From Gemmatimonadales bacterium (GTDB lineage: Bacteria > Gemmatimonadota > Glassbacteria > GWA2-58-10), in contig JAJRTS010000044.1 in assembly GCA_024278175.1 (NCBI GenBank), positions 1 to 44,307 on the forward strand: 44,307 nt of DNA, in the 5' to 3' direction. Shown piece after piece: positions 43,898 through 44,307 of this stretch. The notes beneath the pieces are model-generated. The model saw nothing but the letters and a program-made list of their open reading frames with translations. It searched no databases and was not told the DNA's origin. The position numbers and the translations under genes were made by a program. The stretch's first letter is position 1; every line of letters starts with the position of its first letter.

Positions 43898-44307
43898 TTA
43901 ATTCCCCCTCGGTCCGTAAACCGGCGCCTCATCCCCCACCTCCAAAGCTCCCAAATCCGGTGTTTTCCCGTTGTAGCCATCGTTTATCCCCGGCAGCAAA
44001 ACTCCCGCATCCACCACCGCGCCGCCCGCCCGCAGCCGGAAGTCAAAATCTTTGGCAAAGTAAACCTTGTGCGGTTGCTCCGGGTCGGGTTTGGCGACAT
44101 CGACAAAAATATTGTAGTCTACCGTTAAACCGTGGGTCTCCTGGCCCGAAGTCCTGCGCAGGGCGGCCAGGTTCTTGAGCTGTGTGAAATCAGCACGGTC
44201 CAGGCAGTAGTCCCGCAGATCGCCGTCGGCGGGAGCTTTCCAGAAAAACTGGGTGTCCGTGCCACGATTCGCTCGGTAGCCGTTATAGTCCCAACTGCTG
44301 TAACTTG
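43898..44307 (-). CDS. C-terminus of a secreted beta-helix-like protein (partial)
   Basis: Partial: the 5' end lies beyond the window. The last 135 residues are readable on the minus strand, ending in PVYGPRGN and TAA. Motifs SYSSWDYNGYRAN, NIFVDVAKPDPEQP and DFDFRLRAGGAVVDAG, followed by DGYNGKTPDLGALEVG, match the typical C-terminal end of right-handed parallel beta-helix secreted proteins with a closing DLGALE strand. Such proteins often bind or cleave polysaccharide, fitting the other carbohydrate genes at the opposite end of the window. Enzyme class cannot be set from this fragment. Confidence 0.75.
   Translation of the reverse strand, partial: SYSSWDYNGYRANRGTDTQFFWKAPADGDLRDYCLDRADFTQLKNLAALRRTSGQETHGLTVDYNIFVDVAKPDPEQPHKVYFAKDFDFRLRAGGAVVDAGVLLPGINDGYNGKTPDLGALEVGDEAPVYGPRGN

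Noticed and set aside
1-44307. CRISPR arrays, tRNA or rRNA genes, phage or transposase genes
   Set aside because: No regular short-spaced direct repeats, cloverleaf structures, rRNA-like sequence or recombinase motifs were seen on either strand.

Overview
The window looks like chromosomal DNA of an uncultured, GC-rich, probably Gram-negative bacterium. It encodes a lipobox lipoprotein, a Tat-type lipoprotein signal and several secreted polysaccharide-degrading enzymes. The mix of sulfatase, GH28 and GH36-like genes, pfa-type lipid synthases and many intergenic hairpin repeats would suit an FCB or PVC-like candidate phylum; that placement is inference and no taxonomic marker is present.

Layout. 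(1) 250-6740, minus strand: secreted carbohydrate genes (GH36-like alpha-galactosidase, GH28-type lipoprotein, Tat lipoprotein sulfatase). (2) 6851-15963, minus strand: one coherent operon in transcription order Lrp/AsnC regulator, SucC-like acyl-CoA ligase beta chain with a fused ferredoxin, SucD-like alpha chain, citryl-CoA-lyase-like protein, HD-like protein, (homo)isocitrate dehydrogenase, MmgE/PrpD dehydratase, fungal LYS4-type homoaconitase. (3) 16655-19587, divergent plus strand: antiquitin-type aminoadipate semialdehyde dehydrogenase and a class III aminotransferase. (4) 19831-22302, minus strand: orphan sensor kinase. (5) 23091-41413, plus strand: a pfa (polyunsaturated-fatty-acid-synthase-like) cluster with an unusual split architecture and an in-frame amber codon. 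(6) 41673-43781: a small Cys protein, a DhnA/LsrF-type aldolase and a zinc alcohol dehydrogenase. (7) 43898-end: the C-terminus of a secreted beta-helix-like protein.

Main hypothesis. Regions 2 and 3 together could degrade lysine by running the fungal alpha-aminoadipate route backwards: lysine to aminoadipate semialdehyde to 2-aminoadipate to 2-oxoadipate, reductive carboxylation to homoisocitrate, isomerisation through homoaconitate to homocitrate, ATP-dependent activation to homocitryl-CoA, and cleavage to acetyl-CoA plus 2-oxoglutarate. This is the C6 analogue of the two-step citrate cleavage (citryl-CoA synthetase plus citryl-CoA lyase) of some reductive TCA cycles. The genes are read directly from sequence; the pathway is inference.

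The pfa cluster carries all the usual catalytic domains, but the PfaA equivalent is broken into three proteins in permuted order (KR-DH, pseudo-KR, KS-AT-ACP). It also has an AMP-ligase/ACP/PlsC fusion and a KS-CLF-AT-DH-DH protein interrupted by TAG. A dispersed composite repeat (about 120 bp with a 13-bp terminal inverted repeat, followed by a GGGCGTTGAA hairpin) occurs in three full copies plus one partial copy, and further hairpins stand alone.
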